From positions 139,501 to 203,500 of the forward strand of contig NW_026042434.1 in assembly GCF_023856365.1 (NCBI RefSeq): 64,000 nucleotides of DNA. The letters run 5' to 3'. The notes below the pieces were generated by a model. The model searched no databases. It was not told the DNA's origin and saw nothing but the letters and a program-made list of their open reading frames with translations. Shown here one piece after another: positions 8,891 through 19,357 of this stretch (within the stretch, counting starts at the first letter, position 1; every line of letters starts with the position of its first letter). Position numbers and translations under genes: made by a program. The stretch comes from Brienomyrus brachyistius (Eukaryota > Chordata > Actinopteri > Osteoglossiformes > Mormyridae).

Positions 8891-9122
8891 TAACCCCGCT
8901 TCATAGAACAGGCCACAGGACTGGTTTTGGTGAGATAGTCCGAGTAGTAGGTAGAAATCAGGATGGAGACTGAGTGTGGGTCTAACAGGTGAGCAGATGT
9001 AGGACAGAATGTAGAGCCCTCTGGTGGAGTGCCTGTGCATGACTGAATGTATGGTTTGGGTCTGATGGTCTGAATAGTTGGTAGAAATAGGCACCTTCCT
9101 ACCTGATGTGGTAGGTCTAGAT

Positions 9123-9427
9123 AAGGGGTCACCAACATGGTGCCCCAAGGATGCCCCCAATGACCACATGAGTTGCCCGTGGACCTGTTCTATAAAATAG
9201 CGCAACTCACCAGCGAACATCATCTAAAATTTAATTTTGTCCTGTTTCTAATCTATCACATTTGCATTTATATAGATTTGAAATTGAATATAAAAAAGCA
9301 TTTAAAACATGTTTATCATGCATGAAGTTTAGACATGTTTAGGAGGGCGTTTAAAACTGATATCAAACTTCGTATGGCTCAGTACCCGTGAAGTAGCTCT
9401 CCGTTTTAAAAAGGTTGGTGACCCCTG
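9123..9427. mobile_element. hAT-type MITE, 305 bp, with 8-bp target duplication
   Basis: The terminal inverted repeats are AAGGGGTCACCAAC at the left and GTTGGTGACCCCTG at the right. They are flanked by a perfect 8-bp duplication GTCTAGAT (9115-9122 and 9428-9435), as hAT elements produce. There is no coding capacity. Confidence 0.85.
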
Positions 9428-9435
9428 GTCTAGAT

Positions 9436-10126
9436 CTTGCAAGTTTGTTTGTACTGGCTGTGTGAACATACTGTAGCACTGTTAAGAATATGCAACACAG
9501 CCTGAGTTGGGGATCTGCTGTATGCATCAGTAATATAATGCTTTGTCCTTTTCTAGGCTGTTCATTAAGACATAAAGCCTGAAAGTTTTCTGAATGGCAT
9601 TAATGAAATTGAGCACTGCCCCCACCTGCTGGCCAATTTATTAAAACATTGAAATCGCTGTCTGCACAGGCTGACGTGTCATTTAAGTCTGATAATTTTC
9701 TATGAGTCAAACGGCAAGAAAATGACAAGAAGTTAAAAACATGGAGTTAGATGAAGGAGAAAAGATTACAAATTTGAAGATTATGAAATCAGGACATGTC
9801 AGCTAAGTCAGCCAAGGTGGGTCTTAAACATATGGACGGAAGTATGAGCGCTAAACTTAAACGGGTTCACTTGTAACCGCTGCCACCAAATTTCGTTAAA
9901 TTGCTGGGGAGGTCCAGATACATGAGACAGGAATAGAAGGATTATTCTTTATTAATATACAGACGAGGGTTACAACCCTCCCTAGGGCAATAGAAGGGGA
10001 TACCTGCCACGGGACATTCTAAAACGCTTAATGTGAAAATGCGTAACGCAACTTAATGTATTAAAACAGTCACCACAAATCACCAAATTTCTCGCGAATG
10101 TATCTGGCCATAAAGACTTACCTGAC
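9436..10126. other. No recognised gene
   Basis: Only short accidental frames were seen. No repeat was confidently identified. Confidence 0.4.
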
Positions 10127-10251
10127 AAGAAATCAAAACCGAAATGCTAGGAATATGGACTTTAAGCCTTTTCTTTATGGGCGTCAATGGAGGGGAAAAC
10201 GCTTGACGTAAGATGAAGTCCATATTCCTAGCATTTCGGTTTTGATTTCTT
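10127..10251. repeat. Perfect 36-bp inverted repeat with 53-bp spacer
   Basis: The left arm (10127-10162) starts AAGAAATCAAAACCG and the right arm (10216-10251) ends CGGTTTTGATTTCTT. The arms are perfectly complementary over 36 bp. No target duplication or transposase is seen. It could form a stable hairpin in DNA or RNA. Confidence 0.85.
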
Positions 10252-10379
10252 CCCTGGCATGGGTGACGGGTACACCACGTTCCCAAAGCCACGTTAGCCT
10301 CGAGCGAACTGCCCGGAGAAACCGCTCACACCAGCGCTGCAACCCGATCTCCTCCCCTTTTAAACACACATTTCTATGG

Positions 10380-10578
10380 CGTTAAATTAGTGCCAAAAGT
10401 CGTGCGCATAAAAACAGAAAATCCATGCTCTCTACGCGCTCGCGATTGCACAGCACTCACTCACCCGCTCGCCGTTAAATTAGGGCCAAAAGTCGAACCA
10501 CGCGCGTGCGTGTGCTCGAGTGCTGAAAACCCATCCCCTCTACGCGCTCGCGTCTGCACAGCACTCGCTCGCTCGAAT
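10380..10578 (+). repeat. Two-copy tandem repeat of about 95 bp, CpG-rich
   Basis: GTTAAATTAGTGCCAAAAGT begins the first copy and GTTAAATTAGGGCCAAAAGT the second (about 10473). Both continue to TCTACGCGCTCGCG and GCACAGCACTC. The CpG-rich content stands out from the AT-rich flanks. The stretch 10640-11130 after it shows nothing recognisable. Confidence 0.6.
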
Positions 10579-11140
10579 TTCCCGCTTCGTCTTACCGTAT
10601 ATAAAAGAATGGGCCAATGTACGGTAAATTGCATTGTGAATAAAATTTCTTAATACAACATCACAAAGCCAATTTAATAAATTCAAATCCTGGGAAGAAC
10701 GCTCCTCAGATATTAGTTCTCGGGTTAGTGTTAGCAGACTATAGGCGAAACCACCTTAAGTGCTATCTGTTAATGTTTATTAAATTAGCATTAAAATGGA
10801 GAGGTTTATAATATCTTTTGTCCTTGTAGCTGCTAAATACACTCATTATTAAAGCCATAAAGTTGTCTGCCTACTACATTGGAATCTCCACTGAGTAAGT
10901 GTTTTTGATGGATTTTATTTAACTTTATTATACTCTGGTCCTTAGATCTAATGTCATACTTCTTCACTTATATTGTTTGTGAAAAGGTTTACCACGGTCA
11001 AACAGAGCAGCCACTACATCATCATACATGAACAAGCACCTCACAAAACAAAAACATTTCATTTTCATAATTAAAACTTTTGAATGGTAGGCCTAGTGTG
11101 TGGATCAGAGACAAGATCTTGACACCTCATTAACTATAAT

Positions 11141-11972
11141 TTGTTCTGTGAACAGCTCAGATACCACCTTCTCGAAAGTCTTCTGCATAAAATAGAAATA
11201 GGATTCAGCGCGACTCCACTAAATTTGGATTACCTGGAGTTCCTTTGTCATCAGGAGCTGTATCTTCTGCAGGCCCTGTCTAATCACATTGAAGTACCTC
11301 CTGCTATCACCCTGGCTTTGCAAGAGCTCTTTGACCTTGTGAGGGCACATCTGGAACGTCCAGCCCCATGTGTCACACAGGAAGTCGCTGCCACCAATAG
11401 ACGACCCAAGATTTTGATTGAAGAACAATGTTTGAAAGAAATGCTCCATACTCAACTTCCTGTGCCTTGCATAGCCACACTGATGGGTGTTTCAAGAAGA
11501 ACAATCTTAAGAAGAATAAAAGAGTATGAGCTCTGTGTTAGGGAACTTGACAATTTGGTTTCTTCTGTCAAGAATGATCTACCAAATGCAGGCTACAGGA
11601 TAGTCAATGCAGGCTGCAGTCAATGGGCTACAGGGTTCGGTGGAGAAGAGTTGCAGCCTCCATGCATAGGGTTGATTCCATGCGCATCATATAAAGGTTG
11701 TCAAGTCTTGGCTGTGTTGTACGCAGAATGTACCAGGGCCTTTGTCTCTAGTACACGTGGACACAAACCACAAGTTGATCCGGTTTGTATTACCAGCAAA
11801 TTTATTTGGAGTAAACCCTGGGTGGATTGGTGTGAGGTGGTGGTGGGGCTTTGGAGAAGATTTCCTGCCGATCAACACTAGCAACTTATATCTATCTGTC
11901 ATGGAGGTCTCGGGACTCACAGATATTCAGAGACATGTGGATAGTTTACCAGTGGTTTTCAGCAGGAAATAG
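11141..11972 (+). pseudogene. Decayed DDE/integrase-type transposase (rve-like)
   Basis: The 5' part is open for 246 codons from 11141. It includes a helix-turn-helix-like stretch CIATLMGVSRRTILRRIKEY (about residues 114-133). The expected continuation is in other frames: after a one-base loss near 11612 the next frame reads MGYRVRWRRVAASMHRVDS up to a TAA near 11688. A third frame near 11742 gives SLVHVDTNHKLIRFVLP, which matches the first catalytic-Asp region (HxDxNHKLIRW) of the integrase-like transposases common in fish and cnidarian genomes. The rest of the core, with the second Asp and the Glu, is absent. Poly-C and poly-T runs follow (11990-12055). Confidence 0.6.
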
Positions 11973-11989
11973 TTATTACTACAAATTGT

Positions 11990-12055
11990 CACCCCCCCCC
12001 CCGCCCCCCACAGAAACTGGATCTGGCTATAGTGGGAAAATCTTTTTTTTTTTTT
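11990..12055. repeat. Poly-C and poly-T runs
   Basis: A C-rich homopolymer run at about 11990-12010 is followed by a T run at about 12042-12055. Both are possible sites of sequencing error. Sequence from here to 12558 shows no recognised gene. Confidence 0.7.
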
Positions 12056-12558
12056 TATTTGTGAGAACTTGAAAGCAAAACAAAACTTGGAAAAAATATA
12101 TGCTCATTCACCAATTTTCTAATCTGGGGTCTAAAGTGGTCAGGCTTGCAAGTGTATTTGGTTATTTGTCTATCCTAGCCTGTTGCAGTGTATATTTCCT
12201 GTATATTTTGCATGTAAAAAATGTTGTTTGTTATGTCAGTGCTTAATATTATCATGTAGTCTTCATGAACTTTCTTCATCTTGGCCAGGGACTGCATTTG
12301 AAAAGTAGCCACTTGACTAAAATTGGCACATTTTCAGAAATGCCAGCAACAATACTGATAATGAACACCCCTCTAACTGACTCTCAGTTGGTTTAGAAAA
12401 AAGACTTTTAAGAGAAAAGAAAGCCTTCCTTTGGTTTTGCATTTTTCTCTTTTTTGTTGGCTGTGCACAATATATTAGAAGAATACCTTACAATTATATT
12501 AGTTAAGAAATAACAGATTGCGTATATACAATATTAAGGTGATAACAACAACCCTCAC

Positions 12559-12634
12559 TGTCTCTAGGTGCTGCTTCAGACAGGGCATTCTGCAGCAGGG
12601 ACACCACCCGTCGTGCAGCATCCAGCAAATCTCC
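12559..12634 (-). CDS. Candidate internal exon of an unrecognised gene
   Basis: The 76-bp open segment has an AG acceptor (GTTGTGATAG) and a GTGAGG donor and encodes GDLLDAARRVVSLLQNALSE plus AAPRD, an amphipathic helix pattern. About 450 bp upstream on the same strand, GGAAGATGTCGGAGAAAGCA (ATG at 13092-13094, then GTAAAG) could be a first exon, MSEKAE. I do not recognise the protein. Chance is a real alternative. The sequence 12635-13076 between them shows nothing else. Confidence 0.25.
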
Positions 12635-13448
12635 CTATCACAACAGCCCACATAACAGAATAACATTAGTGTATGATTCAGTAGGGCTAGTCCAGGTCTG
12701 GAAAGTAGTTGGGCCAGATTTTTAAACCAAGAAATTTAGCTGGGCCAGACATTTTCAGCGGCCCAGTAAGCAACAGGTAATGGCATTTTAAACAAACACA
12801 AATCAAGGTACATTATTTTAAAAAACTACAACTGAACAGAATCTGAGAGCAATATTTTTTTTCACTTCTGAAATGAGAAAAATATTTTGGTCGTATCTGA
12901 CCTAGACGCATCCCAAAGAAAAAAAATGCCTATTAGATGGTAAACAGACATAAAGAAAAAGGGAAAAATCGTCTATAATCATCATCCGCTTATACTGTGG
13001 TGATCCATTTCACCCACACAGGCATGATCACCATTAGCGGTTTCCACATTATTGTCGAGGTGACTATTCACTTTACCTCTGCTTTCTCCGACATCTTCCT
13101 GATTCTGCCGCCAACAAGGGGCTCATAGGGTGGAGACTGAGGGTGTTAAACAGACCAATCTTTTGTCACTGAATGCAACAAATAATGTATTTATCTGTCA
13201 AAAGTCCAGCACCAGGAAAAGCAACAGAGTGACAGTAGAAACTGTAATAATAATGGAAGTGCGCCGCCCTACAGGGAAGGAGGAGTGATGGGAGTCCCGG
13301 TGGTGGCTAAGCGCGCGTGGGGAGAGGCGTCGTACTGTGAGGCTTCATGAACTTCCGATGGGGCAGTGCTGTCATACAGCGGGGAGCCTGAGAGGGGCAC
13401 TGTGGCCGGGTGCGAGAGCCCTGGGTAATGAGTTGTAGAGCTGCGCAG

Positions 13449-13725
13449 TGTCACGATCGGGTACAAGCAGGCAGGCGATCGTGCGGGCAAGGCGTGCAAG
13501 GAGCAAGCGGACAGGCAAAAACGGGAGTTTAATTAGGAAGCGCGGACGGGGAAACATCTCACGCATACAAACATCAATGACAGACACTGGACTCAGGTAA
13601 GACACGGACTGAAATACACAGGACTGAGCAAATTAACTAGATACAGCTGGGTACAAATCGGGAGAAAACACGTGGGTAATCAGGGGGCGTGGCACACAGG
13701 AGGAGCGGACGAGCCGGGCATGACA
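13449..13725 (-). mobile_element. Solo LTR inside the last brachyury-relic exon
   Basis: This 277-bp LTR on the minus strand begins TGTCATGCCCGGCTCGTC and ends GATCGTGACA. It belongs to the same family as the LTRs at 1145 and 3757. A perfect 5-bp duplication CGCAG flanks it (13444-13448 and 13726-13730). Removing the LTR and one CGCAG restores the reading FLRSSTTHYP. A solo LTR is what remains after recombination between two LTRs of a full element. Confidence 0.92.
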
Positions 13726-14193
13726 CGCAGGAACTGAGAGCCCAAGCTGTTGGACATTCCACTGGACTAGGAGACTGGGGTGAGTGAGGAGGAGCTCATT
13801 GACCACAAACTGGGATACTGGCTGTGTGTGAGCAATGGGGTGGAGATTAAGGAAAGACGTTAAATCAGCATGCAGTGTTGCCTGGAAACAACAACAAATA
13901 TACTAGTGTCACTGTACTAAAACAATATCAAAATAATGCCTATTTTTTATTCATTTTACTTGTAGAGTGCAAAGTACAAAGGAAAACAAAGAGTAACTAT
14001 GGCGAAATAAATCAAAGCATGTCCCAGAATGATGGGCCTGAATGGATCAGGACAGAAGAAGGCGAAAGTCCTGTTAACGAGGTGAGACGATGCAGACACA
14101 GGCCAGGATGTGGGTATAGGCGAGAACAAGAGGGAAGACGGGGGCCCGAGACTCAGCATGGGGACAGGTGGGGGAGGGGAGGCACGGGCTCAC

Positions 14194-14326
14194 CTGGAGC
14201 TGCTCCCGGAGGTGCCGCTATGACTCATGGGTAACATGCCGGAATGGGACGGCACCTGTAGGCTGGACCAGTTGTCATGGGAGGGCAACATGGACAGACA
14301 GGTAGACGAGCTGTCTGAATAAGCAG
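14194..14326 (-). pseudogene. tbxt: Brachyury relic exon: SHDNWSSL-containing exon
   Basis: This 133-bp exon has acceptor TTGCAG and donor GTGAGC. It encodes AYSDSSSTCLSMLPSHDNWS, then SLQVPSHSGMLPMSHSG. It is open, with phase 1 in and phase 2 out, matching its neighbours. The downstream intron (13822-14193) contains nothing else that I recognise. The upstream intron (14327-15080) holds a LINE-type 3' tail (AATAAAGCTGATTCTGATTC) near 14946. Confidence 0.87.
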
Positions 14327-15080
14327 CTGCAAGTATAAAACAATAAATGAAGCAGGTATGTGGTGGGCAGTGTTACAGCGTCCTTAATATGGTCAATACA
14401 GAAAAGGCATGTTATCATGTTATGTATATACTGCCTCCAGTTACTTAATGCCTAACTTTAATACATTGATTGATTTGTTCACTGCTGCAGCCTGTGTCAA
14501 CTTTCCTTTCAGACAGATGTAAAGTCCATTCTGTTTTTGTTCTGTGTAGTTTTTTTTGAACAGCATATGGCTGAATTCTGTTAAACCTCAGACTGAAGAA
14601 AATTGTGTTAATTGAAAAGCAAATATCAAAAACTCAGTCTGCAGGAATGTTTTTCTAAATATTTCTGTGGACTTTTGGAAATTTCACGAAATTCCATTGC
14701 TCCATTACATAAACACTGAGTGAGATTTCATTCCCATTACTGCAACGTATGAAGAGGATTATGACTTATTACTTTAGGTTATCGGACTGAGTGAGTTTTG
14801 GAAATTTGCTCTTCGATAACTGAAGCAGTGCTGTGAATGCAGAGGTTATATGCGTCGCATATCAACAGAACTGTATGTTTATGTCTTGTCTTAATTATTT
14901 TGATTAAATGTCTAACTATTCCCAATATGTGTGAACATACTTGGCCAAATAAAGCTGATTCTGATTCAGTCAGAGGGTAATCGTCGGTGTGCTGTACTAT
15001 CGTGGTGACCCACACAGAGAGCTTAGGACCATGATTTCAGTGTGTGCTTGTGTGAGGGGACAGGCAGGGCGGCGGCTCAC

Positions 15081-15257
15081 TGGGTGATGCACTCCTGTGG
15101 GTATAGGGGCTGGGATAGGGGGCGGAGCAGTTACTCCTCAAGGAGGAGTAACAGTCACAGCCGTGGGGGGAGGAGAGGGAGAGGGTGCTCCCAAACTGGG
15201 GGTGTGGGTTTGATGAAGAGCAGAGAGACCCTGAGCCTGGGATGAACCAGCTGCCTA
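15081..15257 (-). pseudogene. tbxt: Brachyury relic exon: PYPSPY-containing exon
   Basis: This exon has acceptor CGTTTCAG and donor GTGAGC. It encodes GSWFIPGSGSLCSSSNPHPQ, then FGSTLSLSSPHGCDCYSSLR and APYPSPYTHRSASP. It is open throughout. It matches the exon that follows the T-box DNA-binding domain in brachyury. Confidence 0.85.
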
Positions 15258-15710
15258 CTGAAACGAAAGCGGATAAAGACAGAAACTAGAACCTCAAACT
15301 AAACAACACAAACAACAATATCAAGTTATATTCAATCATTAAACCGTTATATATTTAATCTAAACAATAGTAATAAATATCGTTCCGATTCAAAATATCA
15401 TTTACGGGTGAATCTTATGACTTGCATTGGGAAACAGGAAACGGGCCAAGCTGCAGGGCCAGTTCAAAGGCATAGTGCGAGGCGCCCAGAAAGGGGGCGA
15501 GGTCTGGGCGGAGTCAGCTAAAGAAGAAAAAGGCCTGACCTTTTTCTGGATGCTGTGGACTGTGTTTGTGTGTGAGCTGCAGCTGCATGTTCCTTACATT
15601 TTTTTGGCCTGGACTGGGTCCTGTCCTGCACGGTTGAAGACATGTTGACTGATGGTCAGCCCGTGTTCTGTTGGATCCCACAGAAAGGAAATGGGAATCC
15701 CGTTTGGATC
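15258..15710. other. No recognised gene
   Basis: This is the stretch upstream of the first surviving brachyury-relic exon. No T-box coding exon was found. An open frame at 15427-15648 on the plus strand has no recognisable similarity. Confidence 0.4.
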
Positions 15711-16480
15711 GGATGCTGACAGTTGAAAAAAAACTCATGTCTGTGTGTTATGAAAGAATATCAATAAATGTTTCCGAAAGGGGATGACTCATTTGGTAAT
15801 TATTTACGGCTTATGTTATGGCTGAGAAATTTACAGTCTTTACTAAAGTCTGACTTCTTTCGAGTCACCTTTAATATAGATTGGACACTCTCTATGCTAT
15901 GTACAATACTTATATAGATGGTACATGTTTACTTGCTTGCACAGATGGTTGATTAGGTAATTAGTGTAAGTGTGTGTGTGTGTGTGTGTGTGTGTGTCCA
16001 ATCGCATGTATGTCCAAGGTCCATAGTAAGTAATATACACTGATCAAGAGATGCCTGAAAGTGGATGAAAGAGGACATTAGTGGGTGTATCACTTAGTGT
16101 AACGGGTGCAGGAAAATGAGCAGGACTGCAAGCCATATAATGACCCACTGTCCTTATCTAGCTCTTAATACAGTATGCATACAGTGATGTATCTACAATG
16201 GACAGCTACTATAAGCAGATAGCACAGTACAGGTGCTTAATCTGTATGCTATTTCCATCCATCCATTGTCCAAACCGCTTATCCTACTGGGTCACAGGGG
16301 GTCCGGAGTCTATCCCGGAATCAATGGGCACGAGGCAGGGAAGAACCCAGGATGGGGGGCCAGCCCATCACAGCTCACACTCACACACCATTCACTCACA
16401 CATGCACACCTACGGTAAATTTAGCTACTCCAATTAGCCTCAGCATGTTTTTGGACTGCGGGGGGAAACCGGAGGAAACT
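15711..16480 (+). repeat. Left arm of a large inverted duplication
   Basis: The arm begins GGATGCTGACAGTTG and runs through a (TG)n tract (15971-15997) into a minus-oriented SINE tail. It pairs with 17597-18350, with scattered differences. It stops inside the SINE at GGGGGGAAACCGGAGG, before the SINE head. Confidence 0.88.
16252..16480 (-). mobile_element. SINE, 3' part, truncated
   Basis: The plus strand shows CCATCCATCCATTGTCCAAA, the reverse complement of the SINE tail, then the body up to GGGGGGAAACCGGAGG. The tRNA-like head is missing because the inverted-duplication breakpoint falls here. Confidence 0.8.
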
Positions 16481-17460
16481 AGCAGCTTTGTGTGGTAATT
16501 GTTTGTATTAAAAACACATTGGATCAAGTCAAATTATTTTTATGAAGAATTAACATCTAAAAGCTGCTAGTAGACCGTGGGAAAATAATTTTTCTATTTT
16601 CTTTCAAAAGTAGGTATTGCAATTTCCATCATATGTAAGAGGGCCTGCCCATCAGAGTAATGTACATCCTGTGACATGTATTGACTATCAAGACAAACTG
16701 AAACACGGTGTATTAGGCTGTCAATGAGTACTGGACTAGGGTGAAAAACTGCCTGATAATCTACCTATTAACTAGAAGAGTACAAACTGGAGACGGATCC
16801 CCTAATACAGAGGGATTAACGTCTGTGCCACATCCAGAACCATTCAGTGTAGGAGTCTGGTGGTTCTACTGGATACTGACAAGTACCCAGCCCCTTTGTT
16901 CCCTCTGATAATCATCAGTCCTCCTCTGAATGCCTTCACCACTCTATTCCTGAATAGGTACACATTTAAATATGCTAGCAAGATCAAGGTATTGGGATAA
17001 CTGTTAGGTTCGCTGTTCAGAGAGTTGCAGTGAAAACCATCATACACAGTGGCCCTTTCTGGATAAGATTACCTCCCTCTGATCTAACAGGTCAAGATCA
17101 AAGCAAGGTGCATTGCAATGTCTGACACCCAGCACACTACAGCATATAAAATACAGGTATCCATCGCCTTCCGCATTTGGAACCAGGACCACTTGTTGCA
17201 AGTCAATTTGGGCATATCTCAAGTTATACGAGAGAGGCAAGACATTAAGGACAGTATACACAGTACTGAAATAATAATGTACATATTAAACCACAGCACT
17301 TAATAAACAGATACTGCACTTACATTTCACAAAAAAAAAATAAAGCACAGATTGCACTAAGAAATCAAAAGATGCATGTGCTAGCAAACAGTGGGAGCTG
17401 AGGAAGAAGCAGTGGTGAAATACTTTATTGTACAGTACAGTAAGTTTCTTTTTATAGAAT
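16481..17460. other. Spacer between inverted arms, no gene
   Basis: Only short accidental frames and A-rich runs (around 17328) were seen. No element was recognised. Confidence 0.4.
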
Positions 17461-17474
17461 GAAATAGCATACAG

Positions 17475-17823
17475 GGGGCGGCATGGTGGTGCAGTGGTTA
17501 GCACTGTTGCCTCACACCTCTGGGACCCGGGTTCGAGTCTCTGCCTGGGTCACATGGGTGTGGAGTTTGCATGTTCTCCCCATGTCGTCGTGGGGTTTCC
17601 TCCCGCAGTCCAAGAATATGCTGAGAATATGCTGAGGCTAACTGGAGTTACTAAATTGCCCGTAGGTATGCATGTATGAGTGAATAGTGTGTGAGTGTGC
17701 CCTGTGATGGGCTGGCTCCCCATCCTGGGTTGTTCCCTGCCTCGTGCCCATTGCTTCCGGGATAGGCTCCAGACCCCCCACGACCCAGTAGGATAAGCGG
17801 TTTGGACAATGGATGGATGGATG
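17475..17823 (+). mobile_element. tRNA-derived SINE, full length
   Basis: The head carries an A-box-like TGGTGCAGTGG and a B-box-like GGTTCGAGTCT, pol III promoter elements. The body includes GAGTTTGCATGTTCTCCCC. The tail is GGATAAGCGG...ATGGATGGATGG. A 14-bp target duplication GAAATAGCATACAG flanks it (17461-17474 and 17824-17837). Confidence 0.88.
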
Positions 17824-18350
17824 GAAATAGCATACAGATCTTATAAGCACCTGTACTGTGCTATCTGCTCATAGTAGCTGTCCATTGTAGATACATCACT
17901 GTATGCATACTGTATTAAGAGCTAGACAAGGGTCATTATATGGCTTGCAGTCCTGCTCATTTTCCTGCACGCGTTACACTAAGTGATACACCCACTAATG
18001 TCCTCTTTTATCCACTTTCGGGCATCTCTTGATCAGTGTATATTATTTACTATGGACCTTGGACATACATGCGATTGAACACACACACACACTTACACTA
18101 ATTACCTAATCATCCATCTGTGCAAGCAGGTAAACATTTACCATCTATGTAAGTATTGCACATTGCATAGAGAGTGTCCAATCTATATTAAAGGTGACTC
18201 AAAAGAAGTCAGACTTCAGTAAAGACTGTAAATTGGCAGCCATAACATAAGCCGTAAATAATTACCAAATGAGTCATCCCCTTTCGGAAACATTTATTGA
18301 TATTCTTTCATAACACACAGACATGAGTTTTTTTTCAACTGTCAGCATCC
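17597..18350 (-). repeat. Right arm of a large inverted duplication
   Basis: This is the reverse complement of the left arm, ending CAACTGTCAGCATCC at 18350. It contains the 3' part of the SINE at 17475-17823. A spacer of about 1.1 kb separates the arms. No target duplication flanks the outer ends. Confidence 0.88.
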
Positions 18351-18437
18351 TTCTCGATTGTCAGAAGCTCTGCGCTAGAGGGAGGTTTACTGGTCTTATA
18401 CTCTTCTGGCACCTTGTGTGATTCCTGACTTGGGACA

Positions 18438-18695
18438 TCAGTTTGGCTCCTTCTGTATGTGGTTTACATTGTATTTGTTCTTTAAAGTTGCCCCTTCAGA
18501 ATTAGACAGTGTAACCAGCTTGCCACATATTGCCTGGATGACATAAGGTCCGGTAAAATCCGGTTCCGTTCTTCCTCCTTTCCGTCCCCGCTTCCTCATG
18601 TTGAACAGAAGCGCCTCATCTCCAACATGATAAACTGTGTTTTGGTACCTCTTTTGTATTCGTTTACCACATGCCTGCTTCTGTTTTTCCTGTGA
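18438..18695 (-). pseudogene. Ty3-type integrase C-terminal fragment (GPY/F-like module)
   Basis: This is an 86-codon minus-strand open segment without a start ATG. It reads KRIQKRYQNTVYHVGDEALL, then NMRKRGRKGGRTEPDFTGPY and LKNKYNVNHIQKEPN-stop. The order VGD-x-x-LL, RKGGR-x-EP-x-x-x-GPY, LK-x-x-YN is the C-terminal integrase module of Ty3/gypsy elements and their host-adopted relatives. An in-frame TAG lies immediately upstream, so the catalytic core is lost. It lies just outside the inverted duplication. Confidence 0.65.
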
Positions 18696-18959
18696 CTAGG
18701 AGATGTTTTCAGCTGTTGTTGCTTATTGTCTCAACTACTTTATTTTTTTCATCAAAAAACGTGCCGTAGCTTTTCTCATCGGGAAGAATAATTGTGGAAA
18801 GCTGAAGTGGAAAAACATTCATAGCAAATTATTATTATTCACAGATCATTATAAAGAGTCATTTTCTAAAAGCATTAAGAACAATGTAATTTGCTGTTTC
18901 AAGATATGTTTTTAAATAACTACTTGTCAGTCATAAGAAACTCTTCAACACACATGATC

Positions 18960-19190
18960 CGATCTTGCCACAAATCATTTTTAATCTCACTTTTGTTGCC
19001 AGCAGTTCAGACATTAATGGCTGTGTGTTGAGTTATTTTGAGGGGACATCAAATTTACACCATTATACAAGCTGTACACTGATTACTTTACATTCTATCA
19101 GAGTTTCATATCTTTAACGTTGTCCCTTGAAAAGATATAATAAAATATTTACAAAAATGTGTGGGGTGTACTCACTTTTGTGAGATACTG
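18960..19190 (+). mobile_element. Tc1-like element, one end only
   Basis: The stretch GTTGAGTTATTTTGAGGGGA through ATAATAAAATATTTAC to GTGTACTCACTTTTGTGAGA TACTG is the characteristic end of a widespread fish Tc1 family. A TA follows at 19191-19192. The opposite end and transposase are absent. The stretch 18700-18959 shows nothing recognisable. Confidence 0.65.
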
Positions 19191-19357
19191 TATATTAAGG
19201 GATTGATTGTCAATAATATCAGTAATTCCTGATGTAATGTTAAAAGAATAGAGCCTGTCTCACACAGTTCTAAAACAACCTCAAAAACAGACTTACCATT
19301 TTATGTCATCATTCGTTTTCTCATCCAGGCCATTGGTTTGGGGATGATATGCAGCAG

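Larger units (their letters stand above)
13269..15257 (-). pseudogene. tbxt: Brachyury (T-box) relic: last three exons only
   Basis: Three minus-strand exons join in consistent phase: 15081-15257, 14194-14326 and 13269-13821 (the last interrupted by a solo LTR). They encode the brachyury C-terminal regulatory region: NPHPQFGSTLSLSS, SAPYPSPYTHRSASP, CLSMLPSHDNWSSL, QYPSLWSMSSSSLTP, GSQFLRSSTTHYP, SGSPLYD, and the terminal TPITPPSL-stop. Brachyury is the mesoderm and notochord transcription factor. Lesions are a TAG at 13767-13769 (LTPVS-stop-SSGMSN), Gly for Trp in the normally WTP end (TTGTPITPPSL) and the LTR. No T-box DNA-binding exons were found upstream to 15710, where an inverted duplication begins. 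Splice sites are intact, so it was a genomic copy, not a processed one. It may be a lost ohnolog (tbxtb-like) or a partial duplication. Confidence 0.85.

Noticed and set aside
8857..9223. Frames of 93 and 154 codons on the minus strand
   Set aside because: They overlap LINE debris and the hAT MITE and have no consistent similarity along their length.
17475..17560. Possible tRNA gene
   Set aside because: A- and B-box-like motifs are present, but there is no cloverleaf. They belong to a SINE head with flanking target duplication.
15711..18350. Transposon with TIRs of about 750 bp
   Set aside because: There is no target duplication at the outer ends, and one arm stops inside a SINE that is whole in the other arm.
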